Assembly (NCBI GenBank): GCA_900546625.1
Contig: URDU01000012.1
Span: forward strand, 6,618-70,617
Reading direction: 5' to 3'
From: an uncultured Lachnobacterium sp.
GTDB lineage: Bacteria > Bacillota > Clostridia > Lachnospirales > Lachnospiraceae
Length of the DNA: 64,000 nt
Part shown: positions 17,236-25,189 of the stretch, in pieces
Position numbering within the stretch: position 1 is the stretch's first letter
How the letters are laid out: each line of letters begins with the position of its first letter
The notes under the pieces: generated by a model
Told to the model about the DNA's origin: nothing
The model's input: the letters and a program-made list of their open reading frames with translations, nothing else
Databases searched by the model: none
Made by a program: the position numbers and the translations under genes

Positions 17236-18072
17236 TTAGGACAATGATACCAGCCTTTCTTTAGCAATTTTAATATCTTCATCTGACGCATCAAGCATTT
17301 GTTTAGCGGCAGCCTCCGTTCCATTATTTCTAAAGAACTTAACTAATAACTCCAATTGCCCTTCCTTAATTCCTGCCTTCTTTTGTTCTTCACCATACTC
17401 TCTTACTGCATCACTCATAACACCACGACCTTCCTTTCCTTTATAGTAAGCTACTGCCTCTGACAATATTTCGTTTTTTATCTGTTCCGGTATGCACTGA
17501 TGAAAATCCCTCATCATCTGGCCGATATCATCATTACCATTATACTTTCCATTAACATAGATGATATGTGAACCATCCCCAAAAACTTCACCTGTTTCAT
17601 CAACACGTCTTTGAATGTGATAAAATGGCAGGCCCTTTTTAAACTTATCATGATCATAAATAAAGATTACGTAGGAATCCTCAATCTCCTTGAACTCCTG
17701 ACCTTCTTTCAGCATCCTTGCATCCATCATACTGCTGTGATACCTAGCACGCTTAACATGTGCTCCCTCTGCGTTAATCTGTACCTCAATATCAATATGC
17801 CGCCCATCAGTATCAATTGCGTGAACATCCAAAGTAATACACCGTCCACCTATCACCGAATTCTTAAACTCGTCCTGCCCCTGCACGCTGACAACCTCAA
17901 TATTACGCTCCATTATCACGCGAAGCAGCAACTCCGTTGCCTCGATATTCTGCCCAAATACCAGGCTCATCAGATTGTCGTCAAACAGTGTCATATTATC
18001 AATCAGTCTGTTGACGATTACATCATTTTGAACACCATTATTGCCCAAAATTTCTTTTGTCTCTCCCGACAT
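17236..18072 (-). CDS. Rpn-family (PD-(D/E)XK) recombination-promoting nuclease / transposase-like protein
   Basis: The 278-residue protein starts behind an AGGAGGAG site. The nuclease core shows CITLDVHAIDTDGRHIDIEVQI (about residues 75-95), with the Asp and the E-x-Q triad typical of PDDEXK_2 proteins, after the usual opening DNLMSLVFGQN. The C-terminus carries a Lys/Glu/Gln-rich helix and the GTEAAAKQMLDASDEDIKIAKERL tail repeated in the remnant at 15515. Such proteins are widespread in gut Firmicutes in many copies; Rpn proteins nick DNA and promote RecA-independent recombination, and some act in phage defence. Confidence 0.85.
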   Translation of the reverse strand: MSGETKEILGNNGVQNDVIVNRLIDNMTLFDDNLMSLVFGQNIEATELLLRVIMERNIEVVSVQGQDEFKNSVIGGRCITLDVHAIDTDGRHIDIEVQINAEGAHVKRARYHSSMMDARMLKEGQEFKEIEDSYVIFIYDHDKFKKGLPFYHIQRRVDETGEVFGDGSHIIYVNGKYNGNDDIGQMMRDFHQCIPEQIKNEILSEAVAYYKGKEGRGVMSDAVREYGEEQKKAGIKEGQLELLVKFFRNNGTEAAAKQMLDASDEDIKIAKERLVSLS

Positions 18073-18415
18073 TATTCTCCTCCTGTTAAGTTGTGTGAGC
18101 AGGGAGAAAATATTATCGTATTATAAAACAACTTGTTAATATAAAGCACCTGCAACCCACTTTGCTTCATAAAAACCAGGCTTTTCAACCGACATATCCA
18201 TTTCCCTGCTATTGATTGGTAACTTAAAGCATTGAAAATTTCCATGTCCTTTGTCGAAAAATAATAAGTGGTTCTGCCCTCTTCAAAGTGATACGCACCG
18301 ATGAAAATATGTACTGTGGTGCCGCTCAACAGAAATATAATGCTTTGAGATGATTGTAGCATATTGCATTTTATTTGTCATCATATTTTTTACTCCTTTT
18401 CATTCCTTCAACAAT
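18073..18415. other. intergenic stretch upstream of the Rpn-like gene, no supported gene
   Basis: About 340 bp. A 96-codon minus-strand frame crosses it (18072-18362), but it has no good ribosome site, no recognisable domain and an odd composition. It could hold the promoter of the Rpn gene and debris of an older gene; I see nothing more definite. Confidence 0.4.
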
Positions 18416-18418
18416 ACT

Positions 18419-18446
18419 AAAAACACCCCACCAAAATGGTGGGGTG
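18419..18446 (-). terminator. intrinsic terminator of the feo operon
   Basis: Stem CACCCCACCA / TGGTGGGGTG (10 bp, AAA loop) followed on the minus strand by five T, 17 bp behind the Fur-like stop codon. Confidence 0.88.
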
Positions 18447-18462
18447 CCTCCTAAAACCAGGC

Positions 18463-18720
18463 TTATGATACCTGCACTCTATACATATTTTTGCGGTCAA
18501 TCGCTCCAATCTCTTCGAGCGTATTGATCATCCGATACACCGTAGCAGTCCCGATAGAGCGGTCTATCTTCGATGCCCGGTAATAAATCTCTTTGCAGCT
18601 TCCGCACTCGCCCTCGAGGATTACATCAAGCAAAATAAGTCTCTGCTTTGTAATCCTGCACCCGCTGTCCTTTAGCTTGCCAACGATTACCTCTTTTTGC
18701 TCTATTGCTTCTTTCGACAT
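18463..18720 (-). CDS. short Fur-family regulator (DNA-binding domain only)
   Basis: The 85-residue protein matches the N-terminal winged helix of Fur/Zur/PerR: GCRITKQRLILLDVIL, CGSCKEIYYRASKIDRSIGTATVYRMINTLEEIGAI, with the recognition helix TATVYRMINTL. Normal Fur proteins have about 140-150 residues; here the metal-binding dimerisation domain is absent and the frame ends naturally just before a terminator. It starts behind TTGGAGGATGT. Its place at the end of the feo operon suggests an accessory role in iron control, but without the dimerisation domain it may be a decoy, a partner of another Fur, or a truncated relic. Confidence 0.8.
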   Translation of the reverse strand: MSKEAIEQKEVIVGKLKDSGCRITKQRLILLDVILEGECGSCKEIYYRASKIDRSIGTATVYRMINTLEEIGAIDRKNMYRVQVS

Positions 18721-18822
18721 ACATCCTCCAATCGTTACCGATGCCGGCAGATGCCGCGTAAGCCCCCGATGAGTTTTTCATTAGGTTACCCATCCGGTGC
18801 TTCTTACGTACCCCGCCGGGGA

Positions 18823-18960
18823 TTAATGACAGCCCTTGCAATGGCTGCAGTCCATTCCACACTGCAGGCTCTTGCCTGCTTTCTTTGATTTGATTATTGT
18901 CCTGATTACAAGTGCAACTATCACTACGAGAATTGCAATTACAATGATATCAGCCAGCAT
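18823..18960 (-). CDS. FeoB-associated Cys-rich membrane protein
   Basis: A 45-residue peptide: one membrane helix right at the N-terminus (LADIIVIAILVVIVALVI), a basic stretch KSKKAGKS and a Cys/His tail with CGMDCSHCKGCH. This is the exact layout of the FeoB_associated family that follows feoB in many Firmicutes and may bind ferrous iron or help FeoB. The start follows AGGAGATGATGAC. It lies 47 bp downstream of a second small membrane peptide gene. Confidence 0.88.
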   Translation of the reverse strand: MLADIIVIAILVVIVALVIRTIIKSKKAGKSLQCGMDCSHCKGCH

Positions 18961-19007
18961 GTCATCATCTCCTATTCACTACAAATGCTACTAAATATGC
19001 TACTGCA

Positions 19008-19121
19008 TTATTTCTTTTCTTTGAAAAATCCTATTATTATCTTTACGGCAAGCCCCAGCAGGCATAGAAGAACTATGACTGCTATGAGGTCTGCTGTGTT
19101 AAATTCCAGGTTGATTCTCAT
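19008..19121 (-). CDS. small membrane protein of the feo operon
   Basis: A 37-residue peptide with a short polar start (MRINLEFNTADL), one hydrophobic helix (IAVIVLLCLLGLAVKIIIGF) and a charged end FKEKK. The start is preceded by CAGGAGTTTAA and lies 11 bp behind the feoB stop, which supports real translation. I do not know the family; position suggests a partner of FeoB. Confidence 0.7.
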   Translation of the reverse strand: MRINLEFNTADLIAVIVLLCLLGLAVKIIIGFFKEKK

Positions 19122-19132
19122 TTAAACTCCTG

Positions 19133-21283
19133 CTATACATTTGATGCCGCAAATGAAGCACTCTTTACTGTTGCCTTATTAGGGTCTTTTCTAAACAATA
19201 AGTATAATACACCTGCAAGGAGTACAAATGCAACTACTGTCCAGAAGTTGAAGGCTACCTCACCTATACAAAGTCCCACGATCTGGTAGAACATAAGTGT
19301 TACACAGTAAGCTGATACGTTCTGGAATATGATTGTAAACCAGAAGAACTTACGGTTGTTAAGCTCCTTTGCTGTTGTTGAGATAGCTGCAAGACATGGT
19401 GAGTCAAACAGGTTGAACAACAGGAATGATACTGCTACCATTGTTGTTGGGAAGAATGCTGCAAACTGATCATGCATGCTTACTGCATACTCTTCTACCT
19501 CTCCAAGTCCTGAGAGCACACCCATTGTTGAAACGATACCCTCTTTTGCTACAAAGCCTGAGAGTGATGATGCAACTGCCTGCCATGTATCGAATCCGAG
19601 TGGTGCAAAGATAACTGCGATTGCAGATCCGATTACTGCAAGTAAGCTGTTTTCTTTGTCAACAAGTCCGAATGCGCCATCCTGGATGCCGAAGCTTGAA
19701 AGGAACCACATAACTGCACAGCAGAGGAAGAGGATTGTTCCGGCCTTCTTGAGGAATGCCCATACTCTCTCCCATACATGTAACAGCACACCCTTTACTG
19801 AAGGGATATGATACTGTGGGAGCTCCATTACGAACGGTGCAGGCTCTCCTGCAAATGCTCTTGTTTTCTTTAAAATGATACAGTAGATGATTGTGAGGCC
19901 GATTCCTGCAAAGTACATAAGAGGTGCCATCCACCAGCAGCCGTCACCCATAATAAAGCCTGCGATAAGTGCGATAACCGGAAGCTTTGCTCCACATGGG
20001 ATATTTGTTACTGTCATCATTGTCATACGACGGTCTTTTTCGTTCTCGATAGTACGTGTTGCCATGATTCCCGGAACACCACATCCTGATCCGATAAGGA
20101 ATGGAATGAAGGACTTTCCTGAAAGACCGAATCTACGGAAGATTCTGTCCATGATGAAGGCTACTCGTGCCATGTATCCACAGTCCTCAAGGATTGAGAG
20201 GAATAAGAATACGATAGCCATCTGTGGTGCAAATCCGATAGGTGCACCAAGACCTCCGATGATACCTTCAACTACAAGTGATACGAGCCAGTCAGAGCAG
20301 CCTACATTCTCCATAAATGTCTGTACTGCCGGCTGAATCCACTCTCCAAAGAGTGTGTCGTTTGTCCAGTCTGTTACAATTCCACCGAGTGATGATACTG
20401 CTACATAATATACACCCCACATGATGAGTGCGAAAATAGGCAGTGCCAAAAATCTGTTTGTAACAATCTTATCAATTTTGTCTGATACCGTCTCTTTTCC
20501 GGCGCGTGCCTTCTTTACGCATGAGCCGATGATTGAAGATATGTACTGATATCTCTCGTTTGTGATGATACTCTCTGTGTCATCATCGTATTTGTCCTCG
20601 AGAGCTTTAATCTCTGCGTCTACGTTTGGAGCACTCTTTAATACCTCAGAAATCTTTGAGTCACGCTCTAAAAGCTTGATTGCAAAGAATCTCTTCTGGT
20701 TCTCTGCTACTGCAAGACCAAGCTTATCCTCGATGCCTGCTATTGTGCTCTCCACATCATCTGCAAAGTGATGTACCCTCTGAACGGATTTGCCTGACTT
20801 TGCTATCTCGATAGCCTTCTCTGCTGTCTCCTTGATTCCGGTCTTCTTTAAAGCTGAAATCTCAACAACCTCACAGCCGAGCTTCTCGCCGAGTGCCTTG
20901 ATATTGATCTTATCTCCGTTCTTTCTTACGATGTCCATCATATTTACAGCCATAAGAACCGGAATACCAAGCTCGATAATCTGTGTTGTCAGATATAAAT
21001 TACGCTCGATATTGGTTCCGTCCACGATATTGATAATCGCATCAGGCTGCTCTCCGATAAGGTAATTTCTTGCAACAACCTCCTCGAGAGTGTATGGAGA
21101 AAGTGAGTAGATACCCGGTAAATCCACCAGATCTACATCCTTGTGACCGATAAGCTTTCCCTCTTTTTTCTCAACTGTAACACCAGGCCAGTTACCAACA
21201 TACTGGTTGGCACCTGTTAAGGCATTGAACAGTGTTGTTTTTCCGCAGTTCGGGTTTCCTGCGAGAGCAATTTTTACTGCCAT
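19133..21283 (-). CDS. feoB: ferrous iron transport protein B (GTPase permease)
   Basis: The 716-residue protein has the cytosolic G domain: P-loop GNPNCGKTTLFNALTG (residues 8-23), G3 DLPG in VDLVDLPGIYSLSPYT and G4 in LMAVNMMDI. A helical regulator domain (150-260) and a C-terminal membrane domain with the Gate motifs follow, including SGCGVPGIMATRTIENEKDR and IPCGAKLPVIAL. It imports Fe2+ in anaerobes. It is preceded by two feoA genes and followed by two small membrane peptides and a Fur-like gene in one operon. Confidence 0.97.
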   Translation of the reverse strand: MAVKIALAGNPNCGKTTLFNALTGANQYVGNWPGVTVEKKEGKLIGHKDVDLVDLPGIYSLSPYTLEEVVARNYLIGEQPDAIINIVDGTNIERNLYLTTQIIELGIPVLMAVNMMDIVRKNGDKINIKALGEKLGCEVVEISALKKTGIKETAEKAIEIAKSGKSVQRVHHFADDVESTIAGIEDKLGLAVAENQKRFFAIKLLERDSKISEVLKSAPNVDAEIKALEDKYDDDTESIITNERYQYISSIIGSCVKKARAGKETVSDKIDKIVTNRFLALPIFALIMWGVYYVAVSSLGGIVTDWTNDTLFGEWIQPAVQTFMENVGCSDWLVSLVVEGIIGGLGAPIGFAPQMAIVFLFLSILEDCGYMARVAFIMDRIFRRFGLSGKSFIPFLIGSGCGVPGIMATRTIENEKDRRMTMMTVTNIPCGAKLPVIALIAGFIMGDGCWWMAPLMYFAGIGLTIIYCIILKKTRAFAGEPAPFVMELPQYHIPSVKGVLLHVWERVWAFLKKAGTILFLCCAVMWFLSSFGIQDGAFGLVDKENSLLAVIGSAIAVIFAPLGFDTWQAVASSLSGFVAKEGIVSTMGVLSGLGEVEEYAVSMHDQFAAFFPTTMVAVSFLLFNLFDSPCLAAISTTAKELNNRKFFWFTIIFQNVSAYCVTLMFYQIVGLCIGEVAFNFWTVVAFVLLAGVLYLLFRKDPNKATVKSASFAASNV

Positions 21284-21356
21284 GTTTTAATCTCCTTATT
21301 TTTGTTTGCTCATTCTGCCTACAGTTTGCATCCGCTAACTTATAGTCAAAAAAAAT

Positions 21357-21578
21357 TTACTCTACTTCTATCATAGAGGCATCGTCCTTACGAAGTGATA
21401 GCTCATAGCCTCTCACTGTCACCTCTACCGGATCGCCAAGCGGTGCCACCTTGCGGATAAATATTTCAACACCCTTAGTGATTCCCATGTCCATGATACG
21501 TCTCTTGACTGCACCCTGGCCTGTGAGCTTGACAACCTTGACTGTCTCGCCTACTTTGGCTTGCTTTAATGTCTTCAT
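21357..21578 (-). CDS. feoA: FeoA family protein (second of two)
   Basis: The 73-residue SH3-like protein reads KVGETVKVVKLTGQGAVKRR, then MDMGITKGVEIFIRKVAPLGDPVEV, the standard FeoA pattern. FeoA binds FeoB and is needed for ferrous iron uptake. It lies 73 bp ahead of feoB behind an AAGGAGTAGTCAGC site. Confidence 0.93.
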   Translation of the reverse strand: MKTLKQAKVGETVKVVKLTGQGAVKRRIMDMGITKGVEIFIRKVAPLGDPVEVTVRGYELSLRKDDASMIEVE

Positions 21579-21764
21579 GCTGACTACTCCTTTTTTAATT
21601 TTATTGTTTTTTAAAAAATATATATAAACGATTGCATAATTTCATATACAGAATCGTTTAAACCTAAAATTATTACAGCTTATACAGTGCATTGCTGCAT
21701 GTGTTTATGTACGCTATATATGCTATATCTATTATATCAATCTATGTCTGTTACATATATAGTA

Positions 21765-21977
21765 TCAGACCATGATTTTATTTGCCATGTCCTTGCCGAT
21801 TGCTACTCTGGCGCCCTTTACATTGACTATCATATTGCCGGCTATCTCTGAGATGACAGTCACCTCTCCACCTACTACAAAGCCAAGCTTTTCAAGGAAT
21901 GATCTGACTTCTTCCTTTCCGCCGATTTTCTTTATTATCTGTGCCTCCCCGGCACCACTCATTGATAATGGCATCAT
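21765..21977 (-). CDS. feoA: FeoA family protein (first of two)
   Basis: The 70-residue protein starts MMPLSMSGAGEAQIIKKIGGKEEVRSFL and contains the GFVVGGEVTVISEIAGNMIV core, so it is a divergent FeoA. ATG 21977 follows AGAGGTAAAT. It is the first gene of the operon, directly behind the promoter at 22036-22067. The 185 bp to the next feoA contain an AAACGATT/AATCGTTT inverted repeat (about 21626-21660) of unknown meaning. Confidence 0.9.
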   Translation of the reverse strand: MMPLSMSGAGEAQIIKKIGGKEEVRSFLEKLGFVVGGEVTVISEIAGNMIVNVKGARVAIGKDMANKIMV

Positions 21978-22035
21978 ATTTACCTCTTTTCACGTCTTTA
22001 ATGATAAAAAACATCATTTGGTATCTCTTACGGCT

Positions 22036-22067
22036 GTTAGTATACTCTAACGTTGCTTAGATGTCAA
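22036..22067 (-). promoter_or_regulatory. feo operon promoter with palindromic candidate operator
   Basis: On the minus strand: TTGACA (22067-22062), 17-bp spacer, TATACT (22044-22039). The palindrome GTTAG-AGTATA-CTAAC (22051-22036) overlaps the -10. It matches the palindrome at the DUF3793-flavodoxin promoter and resembles half-sites of DtxR-type regulators. Fur or another metalloregulator is possible too. Confidence 0.75.
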
Positions 22068-22143
22068 TAATATTTTTTAGATTTTTCTTACTTTTTTCAG
22101 TTATGGCTAATATAACCTTATAATCATTTCACCACAACGTAAG

Positions 22144-22343
22144 GTACGCGCGCCCCGGGCACCGGTGGCGCACATGTACTCTCCTGCAGGCGCATAGCGA
22201 AGCAGTTTAGATACTGTTAACGTTTCGACGGTTTCGTCAAGCATAGAAACCCTAAAAAGCATAATTCATACAGTATCTTAACTGTAAAGCGTAGCCTGCA
22301 GGAGAGTACATGTGCGACACCAAGTGTCCGGGGCGCGCGTACC
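22144..22343. repeat. 200-bp element with about 75-bp imperfect inverted repeats
   Basis: Left arm 22150-22225 and right arm 22270-22343 are near-perfect reverse complements, from GGTACGCGCGCCCCGG at the ends, through CGCACATGTACTCTCCTGCA, to AGATACTGT at the inner edge, with a few mismatches and short gaps. About 45 bp lie in between. The arms are far more GC-rich than the surroundings. No frame crosses it. It may be a non-autonomous mobile element or intergenic palindromic repeat, or a structured RNA; it can also terminate transcription of cysE. Confidence 0.85.
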
Positions 22344-22370
22344 GACCTCAGAAAAAAGTATATTAAAATA

Positions 22371-23327
22371 TTATATCACATAGAACCAGCTCGAATCAGT
22401 CTCCATCTCGCTGGCCACAAGCTCCTTTCGCTCTCCTGTTCTGATGGAAAGCTCCTGGTTTTTGATGCTGACACGAGCCCCCGGCTCGATAGATGAAGTA
22501 ATAAATGCATTACTTCCAATGACAGCACCTCTTCCGATAACAGTCTCACCACCAAGTATAGAAGCTCCGGCATAGATAATGACATTGTCCTCGATAGTCG
22601 GATGTCTCTTCACACCCTTAAGCTTCTGTCCGCCTCTTGTAGAGAGAGCTCCGATAGTCACTCCCTGATATACCTTGACATTGTCACCGATAATAGTTGT
22701 CTCCCCGACCACGATGCCTGTTCCGTGGTCAATAAAGAAATTCTTGCCAATGGTGGCACCAGGATGGATATCAATACCGGTCTTGCTGTGTGCGTACTCT
22801 GTCATCATACGTGGGATGAGCGGTACTCCAAGCAGATGCAGCTCGTGGGCTATACGGTTTGTAGTGATTGCAAGCAGTCCCGGATAGCAAAGGATAATCT
22901 CATTGTAATTGTAGGCTGCAGGGTCTCCGTCAAAAAACGCAGCCACATCAGTCTCCACCAGAGCCCTGATTTTTGGAATCCTTTTAAAGAAATCATTGCT
23001 GATTTTCTCAGACATATTGACAAGCTCGTGATGAGATAAGCTCCTGTATTTAGGATTCTGTGGCAGGGCAAGCACCACCTGCTTGCGCAGATTATACATG
23101 ATATCCTCTAAAAGCACTGCAATCTGGCTGTCCAGATTGTAATATCTGAAGCTCGTGCCCTTGAAATAGCCGGGATACATTATCTTAATGAGCTTTGAGA
23201 GCAGGTCACACACAGCATCCTTGTCAGGCTGTGAAAAAAGTGCCTGCTGATTTATGATTTTGTCATCATGATAGTCGTCAAGTATCTGTGATACGAGCTC
23301 CTCTATCATTTCTTTATTATTATCCAT
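22371..23327 (-). CDS. cysE: serine O-acetyltransferase
   Basis: The protein (318 residues from ATG 23327; the frame is open to an ATG at 23372) ends in a left-handed beta-helix with AHSKTGIDIHPGATIGKNFF, IDHGTGIVVGETTIIGDNVK and GVTIGALSTRGGQKLKGVKR, the catalytic and substrate loops of CysE/SATase. The N-terminal half is the helical domain of the longer EpsC-type enzymes. It makes O-acetylserine from serine and acetyl-CoA for cysteine synthesis. Both starts have a GGAGG site; 23327 avoids overlap with the YihY gene. Confidence 0.93.
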   Translation of the reverse strand: MDNNKEMIEELVSQILDDYHDDKIINQQALFSQPDKDAVCDLLSKLIKIMYPGYFKGTSFRYYNLDSQIAVLLEDIMYNLRKQVVLALPQNPKYRSLSHHELVNMSEKISNDFFKRIPKIRALVETDVAAFFDGDPAAYNYNEIILCYPGLLAITTNRIAHELHLLGVPLIPRMMTEYAHSKTGIDIHPGATIGKNFFIDHGTGIVVGETTIIGDNVKVYQGVTIGALSTRGGQKLKGVKRHPTIEDNVIIYAGASILGGETVIGRGAVIGSNAFITSSIEPGARVSIKNQELSIRTGERKELVASEMETDSSWFYVI

Positions 23328-23349
23328 ATATTCGAAGCCTCCGAATTTA

Positions 23350-24333
23350 CTATTTATAATATTTTTTTGCATCCATACGCTCCTCCCATGTGCGGTTTAT
23401 TATACCGCCTATGAAAAGCACATACATGCAACCATATAACCATACCATTATAAGCGCAATAGTGGTCATTGTGCCATAAAATGAAGAATAATTATTGTAT
23501 TTATCCACGTACACAGAAAAGATTCCCGAAAAAATCATCCACGCAGCCGCCGCAAATACTGCCCCCGGGAGCTGGTACTTTGCCCTCTGCTTCTTGTTTG
23601 GCAAAAACACATAAATCACCCAGAAAAATAAAATAAGCACCGGCAGGCAGATTACCAGGCGATAATCAACCACACTGCCTATTATACTTCCAATTATATG
23701 ATTAACATTCGAAAAATAAAGCTTCCTAAGCTTATTTCCAAACACCATGACACCCAGTAAAAAAATAAGTGCCAGCGCAAAAACGATACTGTAAAGCACC
23801 GAATATATGCGCCTCAAAATAAAATTTCTGTTTTCCTTCACATGGTACATATCATCAAGCCCTAGCTGAAACGAAATAAATGCCTTTGAGCTTAAGTACA
23901 CGGCGGTGATCATAGTGATAGAAAGCCTGCCCGTGCCGCTGGCATACACCTCACTGGCCAGATCCTTCATGATGTCGCTGAACGATTCCGGAATAAATGA
24001 ACTCGCCCACATCAGAAAATCAGCCTCAGTAAGCGGTGTCCAGCTCAGCAGCGAAAAGAAAAACAACAAAAACGGGAAAAACGACAACATCAAAAAGAAA
24101 GCCGCCTGCCCTGCATATGCAGAAATAGAGCTCTCTGAAAAATTGGTCACAAAATCAAAGGCTGTCACAATGATATCCCATCTTCGGCTGTATTTCCTCG
24201 CACTTATTTCCCCGGAATTTACTTTTTCCTTGCTATCTCCTACTTGGCTCTTTTTACCATGGTCATTTTTTCCGGTACCAGCTTCGGTGTTACATTCCTT
24301 ACTATTTAAATCCTGTCTATTTTGCTTTGTCAT
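23350..24333 (-). CDS. YihY/BrkB family inner-membrane protein
   Basis: About 327 residues; a charged N-terminal 60 residues is followed by six membrane helices. Family signatures are SISAYAGQAAFFLMLSFFPF (about residues 80-100), FISFQLGLDDMYHV and YVFLPNKKQRAKYQLPGAVF, then NNYSSFYGTMTTIALIMVWLY. The family was once called ribonuclease BN, wrongly; the true function is unknown. ATG 24333 (AGAAGG upstream) is preferred to 24360. Start overlaps the end of the thioesterase gene by 17 bp. Confidence 0.9.
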   Translation of the reverse strand: MTKQNRQDLNSKECNTEAGTGKNDHGKKSQVGDSKEKVNSGEISARKYSRRWDIIVTAFDFVTNFSESSISAYAGQAAFFLMLSFFPFLLFFFSLLSWTPLTEADFLMWASSFIPESFSDIMKDLASEVYASGTGRLSITMITAVYLSSKAFISFQLGLDDMYHVKENRNFILRRIYSVLYSIVFALALIFLLGVMVFGNKLRKLYFSNVNHIIGSIIGSVVDYRLVICLPVLILFFWVIYVFLPNKKQRAKYQLPGAVFAAAAWMIFSGIFSVYVDKYNNYSSFYGTMTTIALIMVWLYGCMYVLFIGGIINRTWEERMDAKKYYK

Positions 24334-24703
24334 CTGCCTTCTTCTGGAATTTCTCCTCAAATACTATAAAACGCTCATGAGTACCCTCACCAATGAGTCC
24401 TGCCTCATCAAAAGCCTTCACAGAAAAAGTGAGCGCTCTGCCATCCACCTTCACAAGCTCTGACTCACAGGTCACCTTCATGCCAACCGGTGTAGCCGAA
24501 ACATGCTTGATATCAAGCGCAGTACCGACAGTACCGCTTCCCTCCTCAAGCTCAGACGCAACACTCTCAAAAGCTGTATTTTCCATTAGCGCAATCATCG
24601 CCGGAGTAGCAAACACATCCATCGTGCCACTTCCCATAGCCTTCGCTGTCTTATCCAAAGTCACTGTAATCTCTTTCTTACCTTTAATACCTGTCTGTAA
24701 CAT
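24317..24703 (-). CDS. hotdog-fold thioesterase (FlK-like)
   Basis: The 128-residue protein starts at ATG 24703 behind AAGGAGACTAAT; the frame extends to 24745 without a ribosome site. VFATPAMIALMENTAFESVA and GTALDIKHVSATPVGMKVT match the FlK / fluoroacetyl-CoA thioesterase-like family, where Thr/Ser, Glu and His form the active site; the corresponding ATP, E and HVSATP are visible. It hydrolyses a small acyl-CoA of unknown identity. No link with its neighbours is apparent. Confidence 0.85.
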   Translation of the reverse strand: MLQTGIKGKKEITVTLDKTAKAMGSGTMDVFATPAMIALMENTAFESVASELEEGSGTVGTALDIKHVSATPVGMKVTCESELVKVDGRALTFSVKAFDEAGLIGEGTHERFIVFEEKFQKKADDKAK

Positions 24704-24834
24704 ATTAGTCTCCTTATAATTATATGATAAAATAAATCCTAGCATTTTTACGCCATAATGTCCAGTGAAAAATAAGTTTATAAACTTTTCACAATTCCCA
24801 AAATGCCCAGTTCATGCGGTTTGTCGTCGTTTTG

Positions 24835-24861
24835 TTAGCACTCACTAATTTTGAGTGCTAA
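24835..24861. promoter_or_regulatory. CIRCE operator (HrcA binding site)
   Basis: TTAGCACTC, nine bases, GAGTGCTAA: a perfect match to the CIRCE palindrome. It lies 7 bp upstream of the htpG -35 box, so HrcA would repress htpG from an upstream position; it might also affect the divergent thioesterase. Confidence 0.95.
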
Positions 24862-24868
24862 TTTTTTA

Positions 24869-24897
24869 TTGACTTTTCCGATATTGCGAACTATTAT
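24869..24897 (+). promoter_or_regulatory. htpG promoter
   Basis: TTGACT, 17-bp spacer, TATTAT, directly behind CIRCE. The start would be near 24904, which leaves a leader of about 285 nt before the htpG ATG. The leader 24905-25189 contains CCACAGG and CCTGTGG segments that could pair, but no known riboswitch that I recognise. Confidence 0.8.
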
Positions 24898-25189
24898 TTT
24901 ATTATGCTTATAAAACAAGCTAATTTACTGCAAATATTAAATGACCTACACTCGCGGAAACAGACTTAAATTGCGGGTAGCAGACAGTTGTTCCGAAGAT
25001 AAAATATGAACTGCCACAGGGTTCCATTACCGGACAAGGCGGCACAACCAAAATTATGCCATAACACTATCCATACAAAATCCTGTGGCTGACTTCATTT
25101 TTTCTCTGAGGAATTATTGTCTGTCCTACTGCACCTCACAGCCTATAACCGCGGCGTAAATGTAAATAAAAAACAAGGAGTGTGTAAAA

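Noticed and set aside
18072..18362. 96-codon minus-strand frame upstream of the Rpn-like gene
   Set aside because: No good ribosome site, no domain, unlikely residue composition; described only as an unassigned stretch.
22602..23039. 145-codon plus-strand frame opposite cysE
   Set aside because: Antisense of conserved left-handed helix repeats; no independent support.
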